64,000 nt of DNA from Lycocorax pyrrhopterus obiensis (GCA_014706295.1 JACSVZ010000002.1:103472431-103536430), one strand, 5' to 3'. Shown: positions 24,798-37,970, counted from the first letter of the stretch. Program-made: numbers and translations. The notes: generated by a model from the letters alone, not told the origin.

Positions 24798-27700
24798 AAG
24801 AGCAAATTTAAAGAATGGAATAGTTTCAAGCATCTCTTAGGACTTAGTAACATTAAAGAATTTCAGGGTCATGAGATAGCTTATTGAGGCTCATTATCCT
24901 CTCAGAAACTCTAGTGATATATTGGAGCTTTAGATTTATTTCATGTATTCTACAGGCATATTTTTCATAAAAGTAATGAAAGTTTTAATTTTCCTATCAC
25001 CATTTACTCCCACTCTTTTCCCTATGCAAATTTCTTTTCTGATTGTAAATTCCCAGGGTTTTTACGTTGTGCCCTGGGTGACCTGGGCTGGAATCTTTTT
25101 GGAACTCAGGAATTGCATTATTACATGGAGTGTAAAATCAGCCAATGCATTGCTGGTGCGCCCTACATAATGATGGTGCCACAACAGCCTCTCCTAACTC
25201 AGCATTGATATTCACCACTTGCCTCCCATCCCCTTTTGCTTAAGTAGAAAGACGATTACAGTGTTACTCTGATCCTGGACAAGACAAGACATTCTTTGGT
25301 GGGGGAAGTAAATTAGTCTTGATTCTACTCTAACCAGACCAACCATCTGAACATGCTTTTTTCCTTAAAAAACCCCAAAATTCATTCTTAGAGGGTATTT
25401 TTTCTATCTTCTATTTAAGCTGTATGGTTGAAGGAGCTTACACCCTCTTCCCATGTCTTCTCAATATTCGAATGCATTAAAATGTTCTCTGCCTTTACAC
25501 AAAATTTCCCTTGCTGCAGTCTTTGGATCACAGAGACAAAATGCATTATGTGTCTCTTTAAATCTGTTTAGGAATTCTCCTCAATGTTTAGTGCCACACA
25601 TACATTCTCACAATCATCTCCTCTAATCATGGTAACAAAGTATCATTTTAAGTCTTGTTTCTTCTAGAGAGAGCTCAAATGTGTTTCAAAACTTATATTC
25701 ATAAAGGACAGTAACCTAGATCAAAGGTAGGTTTAACCCTTTAAAAAGATGTGCACTTCAACAGATAGTTCTGCCACTGTCTCTCAGTTTAGACTTCTAC
25801 TGTTTTGTCAAAATAGTGAGATTACAGAAATAGTGCAACTGCAAACCAGAATAGTGGGAAAAAAGCGCATTTTTTTAGAAAATTCATGGTTTTGAGGTAG
25901 ATGATTATCTTACAAGAAAGTACTGTTTCAAAGAAAGAGACCGTAACTACTAACTGTCATGATAATGTGTGATTTTAATTATATCAGTAACATTGATAGA
26001 TTAACAGATAATGAACAGAAATATCCACGACATCAATATTACTTCAAATGCGGGCTAAATATTTAATGTATAAATTGAAAAATCAATGTAAAAGTAAAAT
26101 TTCCTAAGCTAAAGACAAATTGTGTTAAATAGATCTGAATGACAGAGATTGGTTAACTCCCTAATTGGAAGAACACACAAGTGAAACTAACCACATAAGT
26201 CAAAGAATAAATGAAAGGAAGGCTGTCACAGAGATTAAAGATTTATACAGCTGTTTCATCCATCTGGTGTTTAACCAAGCAAAGGCTGGTGGAGAGCATA
26301 TGACTCAGATGCCTATATTGCAGGGTAACTGACTGATTAAATAAATTTGTACATCCATCAAAGACCATAAGACTTAAAATTAGACTTACCAAAAAAAGCC
26401 ACACAAAATGTTTTGAGAGAACAGAATTTGTAGACAAGTTGGCACTGACTTTAAAGGCAGTTTTGGAAGACCAGAAGATGAGATACCAGGATGAGTTTTG
26501 GAGCAGGTATTAAGTGCATAATCATTGAAATCTATAGGCTTTGATGCATTGCCCAAAACTACTGCATATAAAGAAAATGGGTGACTTTTGAAATGTAAAA
26601 TTGAAGCATGCAGTGGTGAGTTACACTTACAAATTTGAAGCCATGGAGAAAATTTATTTTCCTACTGGATTTGAACAGGTTATGCATAAAATTCCCCATG
26701 AATTTTATTCAAGCGAAGAAAAAAAATAAACTGATGTTAGTACTGCCACTTGTCAAATCAGCTTTACAATCTGCTTAAACTAGGCACCCAAAATCTCAAG
26801 AAAAGCTGTTGACTTAATTGAGATGCTTTTCATATGCCCAAAACATTCTGATGTGCTGGTAAGTGAGAAGAAAATCAGTTTTCGCTTCTAAAGTTTTCCA
26901 TGAAAATCCTGGTGGCCGGCAGTGCATAGATCAGCAACCAGTAGTTCTCTGTTTCTAGGTGGGCACTTTTAAGCACGTCTCATGCCCAGCAGAGCATACA
27001 AAATCTTGGAAACAGAAACATTGAGTCCCTCTTCATACAGTAGTGAGATTGTTTTCCTTTAGCTATAATATCATGTGCAGAAATTATGTTGAGATGTTTG
27101 TCTCTTGCATTTCTTTCCCATGCATGTACTAGTGGGGACAACTTTGCGCACTGAAACGTGCAGTGACTGGAACAACAGCCAGAACAATTTGATGAACATG
27201 ATGAAAGGCAGAGACTTGGGAGGATCAAGGTCAGCATGTTGGATATCCTCATAACAGAACTGTCTAAATTTACCATGAGAGAAGATGCAGCAAAAAATTG
27301 TAGTTAGGTACCCAAAAAAAGATATGTAAATTTTTTCAGTTTTCTGTAAAATCTCTGTAAATTTTCTCCGTATCTGTCACCCGCTGGTATATTGCAGCAA
27401 AGAGCATGCCAAACAAAATCTAAACGTGCTATCTGAGAGAACACTGGCTTGGGTTTTTCCCACATGCTTTCTCTTTGCCTTTTCCTAATAACTATTTTCT
27501 TGGATTTGTCACAACTTTTAACATTACAGAATACCACAAGCTACAACTTACAAAATTTTAAATGTGCTAAATTTGATACTATGTGTATGATTCATTAAAT
27601 TAACCATGGACGTTGTTGGGCTAGATAAAACACTGAGTGCGTAAAGCATGTCACCCTGTAGAAACTCTGCAGCTCAGTTTATGTACAGGCAGGCCACTTG

Positions 27701-30240
27701 CAATAGTTCAATCATGCTTGCTTTCACAAAACTCCCAAAGCACAAGTCCTGCAAGAATTTAGGGCAAAACCTTGAATCCCTCCCTTTAGTGAAGGTAAGT
27801 TCACTTTGTAAAATAGACAGGGCATACGGGTACAGCTAACTCCAGGCTGTGTGAGCTAGGGTGATCTTCCTTCACTTATACATTGGCAGATTGGCCATTT
27901 CAGCCCAAGCCAATCACCTTATGGTCAATAAGAAGACACAGGGAACTCAAAGAAGGTGATCTGTCTTACAGGTACCCAGTTTACTTTCAGATAAATAGTA
28001 CTTTAGAAGTGGTTATTTCTTTCTGGGGATGTTGAAGGAAATGTTGGAAAACTGGCTGCCTCTAAGTTAGACTTAAAACTTTTAGGTATCTGCTTTAAGC
28101 TCCTGTGCCTTTTCCATGGTTGTACTTGCCTGCTGCCCAGCACCAGAGGTGTTGGACTGTTTCTTTTACCATCATGTCTTTGTATAGGGTTAGCACAAAG
28201 CCACCTGTGGGACGTGATGTACGGACAGTTCTTGCTCAAGTTTCTGTCTGCCTGGTATTAAACCCTTGCACAGGTCATTGCATGATAATGGAGAGCAGCT
28301 GTGTGCAGCCACTCACAAAGCAGGTTCCTGGTTGTCAGACACGGTGAGTGTTAAAAATGCCTCATGGACCTCTGAAGAAAACAGATACAGTTTTTATTTC
28401 TCCTCTTGTGGGGAAAGCGCTGCTGTTCCCTAGGTGCCATATCATAGAGCAGAGGTGATGGATGGACAGTGCTATGGACAAGGAAACCTTGAAGAGGAAA
28501 TGGGGGACACTTCGCCAGACATTTCACTGTTCCCCTTTTGTTTTGTACCAGTCTGTACCAACAAGCAAAAGGGATAATATGGACAGGGATTTAGAGTATT
28601 TCAAAGATTGATGTAAATTTGCAACTGCGAAAAAAATAAAACTATATAGATTAAACTGGTTATATCTTTGCAAATTAATAGTCTTACTTGCATTACTCCT
28701 CTGTATATTCCTTTCCACTATCCTGCTTTGTCCCAAAAGGCAAGTAACGATATCTACCAATGGTATCATCTCCTTCAGACACTTGTGCTAAAGTCAGAAA
28801 ATACCTTTTTTCTGACAATACAGATAGCAACCATTCTGCAGAATATATCCAAAATACCCTATAGAGAGCACTTAGAGATAAACAGGAAAAGATACTTAGA
28901 GCACAGGGCGCACAGGATACATTTGTAAACACACATACATATGAAAGTAAGATAATTACTGATTTTTCAAAAGTGTAGGGAAGATGCTCTACAGAGATGT
29001 TGTTTTCTAATAGGCAGAGGTAAACCATAGAAGGCATGGTTTAATTGGAGAAGATTTTAACCAGATGTTGCAATGAAGGAGATGAAAAAAAATTTATGTA
29101 GATGGGCGTGACCCTTTTGTTCTGCTCTGTAGCTGATAAGAAGGCAGTAAATCACACTTCAAATGACCTGGATTTTAGAGTTCTTGAAGAGAATGTATTG
29201 ACAAAATTATGGTAGAAACGGTTAGTTTAAGGAAAGTGGAAACTGTAGTTAGAGAACTTGTGGAGGGCATTGTAGGGTTGGTTTTGAGCAGATCTATCTT
29301 TCTTTTTTGAAGAAACATCTGGGACACAACACTTTGCAGTATTTTCAAGGATGCATTAATATAAGCAAAACTTTCAGCAGGATCAAGAGCTATCAAGAGA
29401 AGGATTTCATGGCACTGATGACCAGTCTCACCAGAGACTAACATCTCACACACAACACCTGCCTTTTTCATTCTAAAAAATTTGCCCAGATGTTATCAGT
29501 GTGTCTTTGCTCCCAGGGAAATAATGCAAAATGAGGGCACCTGGGAAAACTGTCTCATTCTTTCTATCCCGTTCAAGTTAAAATTAAACAATGATGAAAA
29601 GTTTTAAAGGTGTTCTTTCTCTTTCCCACTGGATTCAGACAGTCAGAAGAAAATTAAACAAAAGGAGGAAGATGATGAATCAGCCTCAGAATATGAATAA
29701 TTTGGGGACCAAGGATCTCCAGACAAAAGAAAACACAATTCTCATTTTCACAGTTCATCTTTCATTTTTGAATACTCATCACCATCTACTGCCAAGATGC
29801 CAAGATTAAAATCTGTTTCTCCATTTGTCATCTCTTATTTCAAGTGAGTTCAAAGGGATCACTGGTCCCAGACTGAAAGTGCATCACTCTCAGAGCATGC
29901 AAAACAACATAAGAGTTTGCAGGGAAGATCAGCATGAAGTCTTTAATGAAAACACATTTTTCTGACAGAAAAGAGCGAGGAAGATAAGAAAAGATATCCT
30001 TTCCTCAGGGTCTTTTAAAGTGTCTTCTTGCTGTTTTATTTATTCTGGAATCCTTTCTTTCTCAGTTTCATCTCTTTCTTTTCCATTATAAATGCAAAAA
30101 TTTATTGTGACTGCAAAGGGTAATCAAGCACTGGGGTAGTCAGAATCTGGGCCCTATTTCTATCATATTTCATGTATGATCTCTCAAGGTCTCATGGGCC
30201 ATCTTTTCCTTGGCTGCATACTTTTGATAAGAGCCATCTT
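24798..30240. other. Unique sequence, no gene recognised
   Basis: More than 5 kb without a recognised gene, RNA gene or repeat family. The largest open frame (minus, 28693-29037, 114 codons) shows no domain. Confidence 0.55.
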
Positions 30241-30447
30241 GTCTACTGAGTTTGCAAGGCCACCGTCCTACTTTGTGTAGCTACCAACAGATCCAGCCTC
30301 CCACAGCACCCTGGTTCTCTGGACATTCTGTATTCTGTCATTGCTGCAGCAATGGTGCCACCTTTCTTCTAAAAGATCTCAGGAAACCTTAACTCCATGT
30401 GTAATATCTACACAGAAATCTTCTTGTGTCATGGATATGATGACTTA

Positions 30448-30961
30448 AATATCAATTACTTGATACCATGAGGACCAGAGAATTTTGCACCCAACTGGCA
30501 TAGAAAAGCCCAGGAACAAAAAAGTTTTCCATATGGACTGACCAGTGGCATGGAAGCAGAAGGAGGAAGTGAATACAGCACTGGTGCCTGGCAGGATGGG
30601 GGCTGTATTGTCAGCAATCCCTCAAACCCAGTGTGAGTAGCCATACTTGTCAGGAAAATAAAATAAGAGCCACTCCCAATTTCTTTGGCCAGCTTTACTA
30701 TCTCGGCTCCATTGTCTCTTTCCCAAGTGGCTAACTGGTTCTAAAATCCCACAGTCCTGGAGGTGAACAATTTCAGACAGATGAATCCAGGCCTCTGTAT
30801 TTGGAGCTCCAGCAAGTCTCTGAAATTTGTCCATCCATTTGAGCCAGAATGGGATCTCCCTGTCCAAAACCCCTTTGCCCTGGAACTAACGTGGCACTAA
30901 AGGCATGGATCTGAGAGCATGCCCCATAAACTCCATGGGGATTGTCAGTGTGAAGCCACAT
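30448..30961 (-). pseudogene. Decayed coding-like stretch, origin unknown
   Basis: On the minus strand one frame runs from 30867 down to 30448 with a single in-frame TGA (30622-30624), about 139 codons. The upstream part, 30961 to about 30870, is open in a different frame, as if one frameshift separated them. The predicted protein is rich in tryptophan and aromatic residues, for example NWEWLLFYFPDKYGYSHWV just before the stop. One CGA-to-TGA change plus one indel is what a dead gene or retroelement looks like. A retroviral gag relic or a cellular pseudogene are both possible. I recognise no domain. It ends about 40 bp from a CR1 on the same strand, but the two need not be related. Confidence 0.3.
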
Positions 30962-31002
30962 CTAACACTACCAAAAGATTGCTGTCAATGCACACACTTC
31001 TA

Positions 31003-31438
31003 TAGAATCACAGAATCATACAATGGGTTGGGTTGGAAGGGACCCTAAAGATCATCTCATTTCAGCTACCCTGCCATGGACAGGGACATCTTCCACTAGA
31101 CCAGGTTGCTCAAAGCCCCATCCAATCTGGGCTTGAACACTTTCAAGGATGAGGAATCCGTGGCTTCTTTGGGCAATCTGTTCCATTGCCTTGCCATCCT
31201 TACAGTAAAAAATTTCTTCATACTATCTAACCTAAACCTGGTCTCTTTCAGGTTAAAGCCATTTCCCCTTGTCCTATCACTACATGCCTTAGTAAAAAGT
31301 CCCTCTCCAGCCCTCTTGCAGACTGGAGGTACTGGAAGGTGCTGTAAGGTCTCCCTAGAGCCTTCTCCAGGCTGAACAATCCCAACTCTCTCCTTCTGTC
31401 TCTGTAGAAGAGGTGCTCCATTCCTCTCATCATCATCA
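31003..31438 (-). mobile_element. CR1 LINE, 3' end with ORF2 remnant
   Basis: This is a minus-strand CR1 of about 435 bp. The plus strand starts with the reversed tail (TAGAATCACAGAATCATACA), then GGGTTGGGTTGGAAGGGACC and the block around CCAGGTTGCTCAAAGCCCC. It ends near GGTGCTCCATTCCTCTCATC. Inside, the minus strand keeps a short trace of the ORF2 C-terminus (RELGLFSLEKALG at about 31360-31400). It belongs to a different CR1 subfamily from the copies at 7.8 and 16.5 kb. It is 5'-truncated and dead. Confidence 0.92.
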
Positions 31439-32733
31439 TACCAAAATCTGTTTAATATTGAACTTACATCCTGAAATTCTTGATCAGCAGTGAGGCCTTA
31501 TAGGAAAGGGTACGTGTGTCTTAAATGATATTAATAGCTACATCTTGCTTTTGTCTTTTTCACCATCACTAAAGAAAAATATGGCTTTTGGGTTTTGCAT
31601 CTTGGTTGGAGGTATAATTACATAAACATACAGGCAGATTCTAAGTGTACATATGTATTATAAATGTATAAGAATAAATGTAGGTGAGCACATAAATGAA
31701 TATTATCCTAACTATGGCAGATGTATACATATGTTCACATAAGCATGTTTTTGTGCACAATACTAAGTGGACTATCCTACTCAAATGCTTCCTATCCTGC
31801 TCAAAGGATGGCTGCTGATATATATAAAATCACAACAGAAATAGTTACAACAAAGTAAAAATCCAAGGGCTTTCAGATTAATGGAGCTGCTGCTAGAAAC
31901 ACTTATAATTGTCAAACATTGTTTTTGATTTATTGTGGTCCTCTACCTGTAAAAACAAAAGGAAAAGGGTAAATTTTATTTTATTTAACAAATTTGAGCC
32001 TATACACCAAGTTAGCTTGCAACTTTCCTGTAATTCTGTGTGTGTGAAAAATGTCAGTATTTTTGTTTTTATTTTGAAAGAAACCAACCATTATTATGTA
32101 AAATGCATTAAACAAAGAGCAGACTTTTCTCCTTATTTATTTTGTTTTTCTTTGAAAAGATGCTTTTCTGCCTGGAAAGCATTCTAACAATAAAAATATG
32201 GATAAAATACAAGTAATTTCAAGTTGTGCTGGGACTACAGGGAACAGAAAAAGAACATTTATAATTAAAGACTACATCATAATGCTCCTGAAAAGAACTG
32301 ATTGAAACATTTTTCATGTGATTTCACTGTGCTGAGGCCAAAACAGTTCACAGAAGTACAAGAGTTGTAAAGGATGCTTTTAACAGGAAATTTTTTTAGT
32401 CTGGATTCGCAACTCAGAAATGACCGGAGCAAGAGACTCACATTTTTAGTGCTGCAGCCATTGGAAGTTGAGGCTTTACCTTCACTCTGTCCATTTCAGA
32501 GAGAACTACCAGGAGACGCTCAGCCCTAAAGGAAGGAGGCAAAGGCTCCCAGCCAGGGTCATCAGAATTTACTTGACAATCTAATCACTTTGAAAACTCA
32601 CGAGACAAAAGGGTTTCAAGTTTCATAAGCATATTCCAAATGCTTTTATAGTACACATTTGGATCTCAGGATAGTCCAGCACAATTCTGCCTCCATAAAA
32701 ACACTACAAATGTTCAACTCTGGAATGAAAGGA

Positions 32734-32792
32734 GGATCTGGAAAATCAAACATCGTCATGGAAAGGATCTGGAAAATCAAATGTCATGGAAA
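32734..32792. repeat. Imperfect tandem duplication, 31- and 28-bp units
   Basis: Unit one (32734-32764) and unit two (32765-32792) share GGATCTGGAAAATCAAA and GTCATGGAAA. Unit two lacks three bases in the middle. The pattern fits replication slippage. No function is suggested. Confidence 0.85.
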
Positions 32793-34491
32793 GGAACTGT
32801 TACCGTCTTTCAGTTTTGGAGCTAAAGTTGTTCTCATCTCTTAAATTTTCAAGATAATTTGAAATCCCAACTCTCTTGTAATGAAGCGTATTCTTTCACT
32901 CTCTCCATGGTTACTTATCAGTAAGCATTATGCTCAAATAAGCGTCTTCTTTCTTGAGTTTTAACAGGATTGCTGACTTTTTGTGAAATTTGGTGTACTG
33001 CTTTTTGGAATTTTTTTATTGATTCACTATATGGAAGTAAGAAATCAGGAATTCCTAATTCCAAGAAGGAATAAGGGCTTAATTACCGCTTAGGAAATAT
33101 TGCAACCCTGCTCTTTGAAACTGTCACAGGGTACCTCAGTATATTCTTAATAAGAGGATCAGACCTATGTGCCCAAGTTGGAGACTATTATAAAAATAAA
33201 CAAATAAATGGCCCAAAAAACTGACAATATAAATTAATAGAAGGATCATTTTCCTGTCCATAAGTCACAAACAGAATAAAGGAACCTGAAAGAAAAATGA
33301 AATGCACAAAAACTCATTCAAGCCCTCATAAACCTAAGAACAAAATATATCTCCTATTTATCTCAATTAAGAACTCCAAAGACTGTAACAGCTGTTGTGG
33401 AGAAACTCTCCTACATGGAAAAATGGTATTTACATAAGGAAAACAAGCACTTCCGCTTGGGTTTATAAGCAGATGCTCTGTACAGAGCTTTGTGACAAAC
33501 TAGAAGACCATACCACACAATGAAGAGGTAAGGAATGTGTTTTACTGTCTCATTTATCAAAGCATTTCAGACACATCCTTACTTAAAGGAGAAATTTTGT
33601 AAACACGAATTCCTGGGAAAAGATAATTGAATCACAGCATGGCAGGAAGAATACATGACCTAGCAATGTACCAAGGACAAGGGACTTTTTCTGCAAAATA
33701 TGAGAATGGCACACCATGGACTCATCGGAAAGACAAGTTATTGAAGATAGGATTGCCTGTGTGCCGACGTTCCACAGCTGCCATCCAGCATGCAGCTTGG
33801 GAGGCAAGCCAGTAATGACACCTACCTTGGACAGTGTGTTGATGCTCTGTGTTCAGCTGAAGTGTTAGAAAAAGATGGAATGTCCTGAGCACAGCAAGTG
33901 GACAAGATAATGCCCCTAGAGATCACAAAGCCAAATCACATTTAAGCTGATATTGATCTGGGGGAGATGACCCTGTTAGAAGAGGACTATCAGTGGAAAT
34001 TAAAGAAATTGCTTTGCAGACAAACTTGACAGGTAGCCCAATTTTTAGGATTAAATGTTGGGTTATTACTAGTGATTCATCAAAGACTGTTCCAAGGTAG
34101 AAGCACTACATTTCATATTAACTGTCATAATATTGAAGAAAAAGGGGGCAGAGGCCAGAAGTGCATGCAGCAGCCATAATTCTGGATGTGGAATACCAAG
34201 AAACTTCCAGAGAGGTAAAACAAAACAGCTGGCTAGCTAAAATAAACAGATTGGGACACGCATGTACACAAAAACAAAGCTGGCAAGCAGGAGAGCCATA
34301 ATATGATTGCCTATTCTCTCCAAAGCTCTCAAGTGGGAAAAGTGAATCCCATCTGGGACTTGTGGCTTAATGGGCAGAAGCAGAGACTGGAGGGAGATTG
34401 CTTTGCCTTAAACCACGTTCAAAGAAGAAGCTGGCTCAATAGCAAGCAGTGCCAGCGCAGGAGTGAGGACGGGCCAGGTGCAGAAGCCAGT

Positions 34492-34525
34492 CTGGTCATT
34501 CAAAAGAGCTGGTCATTCAAATCTG
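34492..34525. repeat. 17-bp tandem duplication
   Basis: CTGGTCATTCAAAAGAG at 34492-34508 is followed directly by a near copy at 34509-34525, matching over the first 13 bases. It is a small slippage event inside an unassigned open frame (34303-34635). Confidence 0.7.
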
Positions 34526-34790
34526 AGCAGGCCATCACCTTGTTTATTAGGAGAGAGAAGAGTTTATCCGCATGTCCGGAGGCCTGTGCACTTTGTTTGC
34601 ACTTTACTGGACATTGTCTAGCATATAATGAGTGAATATGTGCTGGTTTGTGGCTCAGGCAGATTTTTATCTCTGCTTGCCTGACATATTTGGGAATGTA
34701 CAGTATATCAGATCCTCTTAAAAGGGAATTTGTGCTAAGGTCTGTACGATACTGAACAAAGGGACTTCATGCTCCCTCATTTAACTATTG

Positions 34791-34860
34791 CTCTCTCTGT
34801 ATCCTCTCTCTCTCTTTTCCTCCACTGTCATCTTCCCCTCTCTTTCTTCATTTTTCTCAG
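34791..34860 (+). repeat. CT-rich polypyrimidine tract ending in CAG
   Basis: About 70 bases are almost all C or T, with CTCTCTCTCT in the middle and TTCTTCATTTTTCTCAG at the end. Simple repeat is the plain reading. The form also fits a strong splice acceptor. The sequence after it is open for only about 15-18 codons in any frame and the nearest GT is a poor donor, so a coding exon is not supported. Confidence 0.7.
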
Positions 34861-37831
34861 TCATTAAAGTGCCATTTTATTACTGCAAAGGCATTTGCAA
34901 ATATATGGCCTAAATGGTGACCTGAAAGCAGCAGTATTAGAGAAGTCCTGCATGAGCAGGAGTGTCTTGTGTCACAAAAGGCTACTCCCTCTGGGCTTCA
35001 GCTTGGTCTCCTGAGACCTCTCCTCTTGGCTCTGTCAGTGTCATTATCTCTTCAGAGCAGTTTCTCTCTGACAGACCTTTTAGGCAAGGGCCAGGATTTT
35101 TAATTTCAGTCTGAAATAAAGGATGCAGACCTACACTGTACCTGTCTCTTTGGCAGGCAGGCAGCTATGTGCTGGATTTTCTGCGCAGTTTGCATGCCCT
35201 TGCAGACCTTTCCTGCAGAAAAACTTCACAGCAGACTTTGCCTGATCGTGAGGGCTCATAGGCACTGTTGTTGTAGATTTTATACTATCTGTAGTTGCCT
35301 TATTTGGCTGGGAAAGAATGTATTAAATGCCTGTACTAATTACTGTGAGACAGTTGCAGCAGCTGATTTGTCAAACCTATGCAAATATTGCAGCCTGATA
35401 AAAATGAAATGTGTCTGAAAGTCACTTAATTTGGGGAGAAAAAGTAATATAGAATTTTAAATTATTACTTTTTAACCATTAATGTCAATCATATTGGTAA
35501 TAGACACCTTCAAAACACTCTTTAGTGGAGGAGAAGAGTATAATTAATTTATTTCTCTAGCTTCCTAACAAATTGAAAGGTTTTCCACAAGATTTTGCCA
35601 CACAGTATGCTGGCTGCACTACTAATTAAAAGCTGGTAGTTTCTAAATTAACACTTAAGTACCTACAGTGATGGAAATTGTCTTCTTAACAGTATTATTT
35701 ACTGACAAAGCAGGTGATGACCTGCTTGTATCTTCAAAACAAGTTCATTAGTTTGTCCTAATGGCTATTGCAGATAAACACTCTGATATTTCATTATCAT
35801 ACTGCCTACAGAAGAATGAGCTGCTAAAACAAAAATAAGGAAAAAAAGAAAATAAAAGAAAATAAGTGAAAAAAAGCCACAGATTTCCTGCTAACTGGGG
35901 CTTCTAGTAGGGCCAGTGTGACTCATTCTTGGTCAATAGATGCATACCTGACAGCTGCCATTAATAACTATTAAAGTGCTGCTTGAGCTCCAGGGCGAGA
36001 CATGCTTCAATGTTCTAAAAATAAGATATTATCATTCTGCAAGAGTAATAGTTTAGGCAGCAGTGGTTTCACCCCTCTTGGTCTGACTCTTCAAACTGAC
36101 ATCATTTAATCTAAATGTTCTGTCCTGCCAGGTCTCCTTTTGGGTATGCGGTATGATGAAAGAGCTCAGAAGTCATTAATACAAATGTTTCTATAGAAAG
36201 TATTGGTCAGGTCCATCTAGAAGTGACTGTCTCATACATTACCTGCTGAGAAGACAAACGTAAATCCTAGGCCAGCAAACTCATCAACACCCCTCATGCA
36301 ACCAAAAGACTGGATGACAACACCAGTGCTCTGGAAAACTGAGCATCACCACTAAATTGGAAGGAGATGAATTCTCCTTTTTCTGAATGATGCTGCTTCC
36401 TCTGGTAAACAGAAATGAATTTAGAGAAATTTCAAAAACAATTTCTGAGAATCTTCTTCAAGTTTTTTTTTGGTTTCACTGGAATTTACAAATATAGAAA
36501 GATGACTAGGACTCTCTAAAAGACCTTCCCACATTGTGTCCTTGGTTTGGTTTACGTAAGCTGATGCCGGGTACTATTTCTTTATAACTGATTTAATTTT
36601 AGGGACAGCCAAACTTCCACTCTCCAATCAATTACGATGGCCATTTATACATACAGAGAATTTGGCTTAGGACCTTTTGTGTCTAATGCATTTAGGACAA
36701 ATTTATTTGCCAAAAGATATGGACCCTTTCTATGATTTTGTTTAAAGCAAGGTTTTGTATTAGATGAGAAGATTAGATTTCACAATGTTCTTCTCTGTCT
36801 TTAAAATGAACATCTTTCCCAGATATTGGGTTCTTGTCTATTTCTAGAGAGGGATATTTTCTTGTGTCAATCCTCATGTTAAAATATTTGAACAATGATC
36901 AGTGAGTAGTGCAGGAAATTAACCCAGTTCACACAACTTCTAGTCATGGCTGAAGTATTTCTTCCTGAGTTGAAAAGAGGGGAGACATTGGGAAGTATTT
37001 TGTATAAACTATCTTCATCTAAAACTCCTCTAGTGAGGTTTTGAAGGCTCGATTAGCAAAACTATTTTCAAAGCCATTAACCTAAGTAACATGATTTGCT
37101 ACTGATTATGTAACTGGAAAAATCTTATGACTTCTTGGCATAATGCTACCTCAGACACCAAATTATCCCCCTTTATTTAGCTTGCTTCCTCCTTCTGTTA
37201 TTTCCATTTTGGTGCTTAAGATTTGCCTACACAGCCCTCTTCAATGCTGTGTCATCACACCTGAAGGAGGTCAGCTCTGCAAGCACAGGATTCTCCAGGG
37301 TCTTGTGAATTGCTTTTAAACCATTGGAAAGAGGATCTGCTGCAGAATTTTAATTTTTTTCCCTTTGCTTCTGCTCAATGTCTTGCATTTGTTGAATCAT
37401 CACAGTTTTTCTGGTAGTCTCCAGACCACAAGTTAAGAAATTCTGGGTCTTGAACTCTCAGGATACATCTCAAACAAAATACAGGCAGCTGTACTTTGAG
37501 GTGCTGCATGGAGATTCAGCCACACAGGTGTCTAGATGAGGGAACTGGGATGCCAAATCTTCTTTCTAATGTGTTGGCTGGGCTTTTATTCCCATGACTG
37601 GAAGAAGACAGGGAGGCTACATGCCATTCATTGGGATCTGATTTCAACCAAGCCATACCCAGTGAGTGCATCTGAACTTAGGTTAGAGTAACTCTTGAGA
37701 CAGCTCAGTTTTGCCCTGAGGTGTCCTGCCTCTTACGGTGGTACCTCCATGTAGCAGGTGAATACATGACTGTCAGTCTTCCACTTGTTCATCCAAGGTT
37801 CAGAAATCTATGTCTCTAACAATTTTCAGCA
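34861..37831. other. Unique sequence with possible conserved non-coding block
   Basis: I recognise no gene or repeat family. The part from about 35150 to 36060 has the look of a conserved regulatory element and is listed separately. From 36061 to 37831 I see nothing. Confidence 0.45.
35150..36060. promoter_or_regulatory. Candidate conserved non-coding element (inferred)
   Basis: This repeat-free stretch has low base-composition bias and several homeodomain- and POU-like words close together. ATGCAAAT lies at about 35380, TACTAATTAAAAG at about 35618, TGACAGCTG at 35949-35957, and TTAATAACTATTAAAG follows at 35961. Such mixtures are frequent in vertebrate developmental enhancers. The words are common enough to occur by chance, and nothing here identifies a target gene. 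Only a multi-species alignment would show whether it is conserved. Confidence 0.25.
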
Positions 37832-37970
37832 GGTTGGGTAGGACTGGGGGGCGGGGGGGTGTTGTTGCTTTTTTTGTTTGTTTGCTTTATTTGTTTCCTA
37901 GGTTTTATTGTTGTTGTTTTTAATTTGGTTTGGGGCTTTTTTTTAATTTTTATTTTTAATTTTCGCCTTG
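37832..37970. repeat. G-rich tract followed by T-rich low-complexity run
   Basis: The plus strand has GG, GGG, GG, G6 (37846-37851) and G7 (37853-37859) within 28 bases, then about 110 bases dominated by T with TTTG and TTG units. The G-runs could form a quadruplex on the plus strand. The strand asymmetry (G then T, with little A or C) is marked. It might be an old tail or simple repeat. No element family is recognised. Confidence 0.6.

Larger units (their letters stand above)
31439..34790. other. Unique sequence, no gene recognised
   Basis: This span holds a short tandem duplication at 32734-32792 and a 17-bp duplication at 34492-34525, listed separately. At 33620-34030 and 34303-34635 the plus strand has modest open stretches (up to 110 codons) with mixed composition. 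I cannot assign them and see no splice-bounded exon. Confidence 0.5.

Noticed and set aside
34303..34635. Plus-strand open frame of 110 codons containing a 17-bp duplication
   Set aside because: Basic, tryptophan-containing text drew attention, but I recognise no family and the neighbouring sequence in the same frame is closed.
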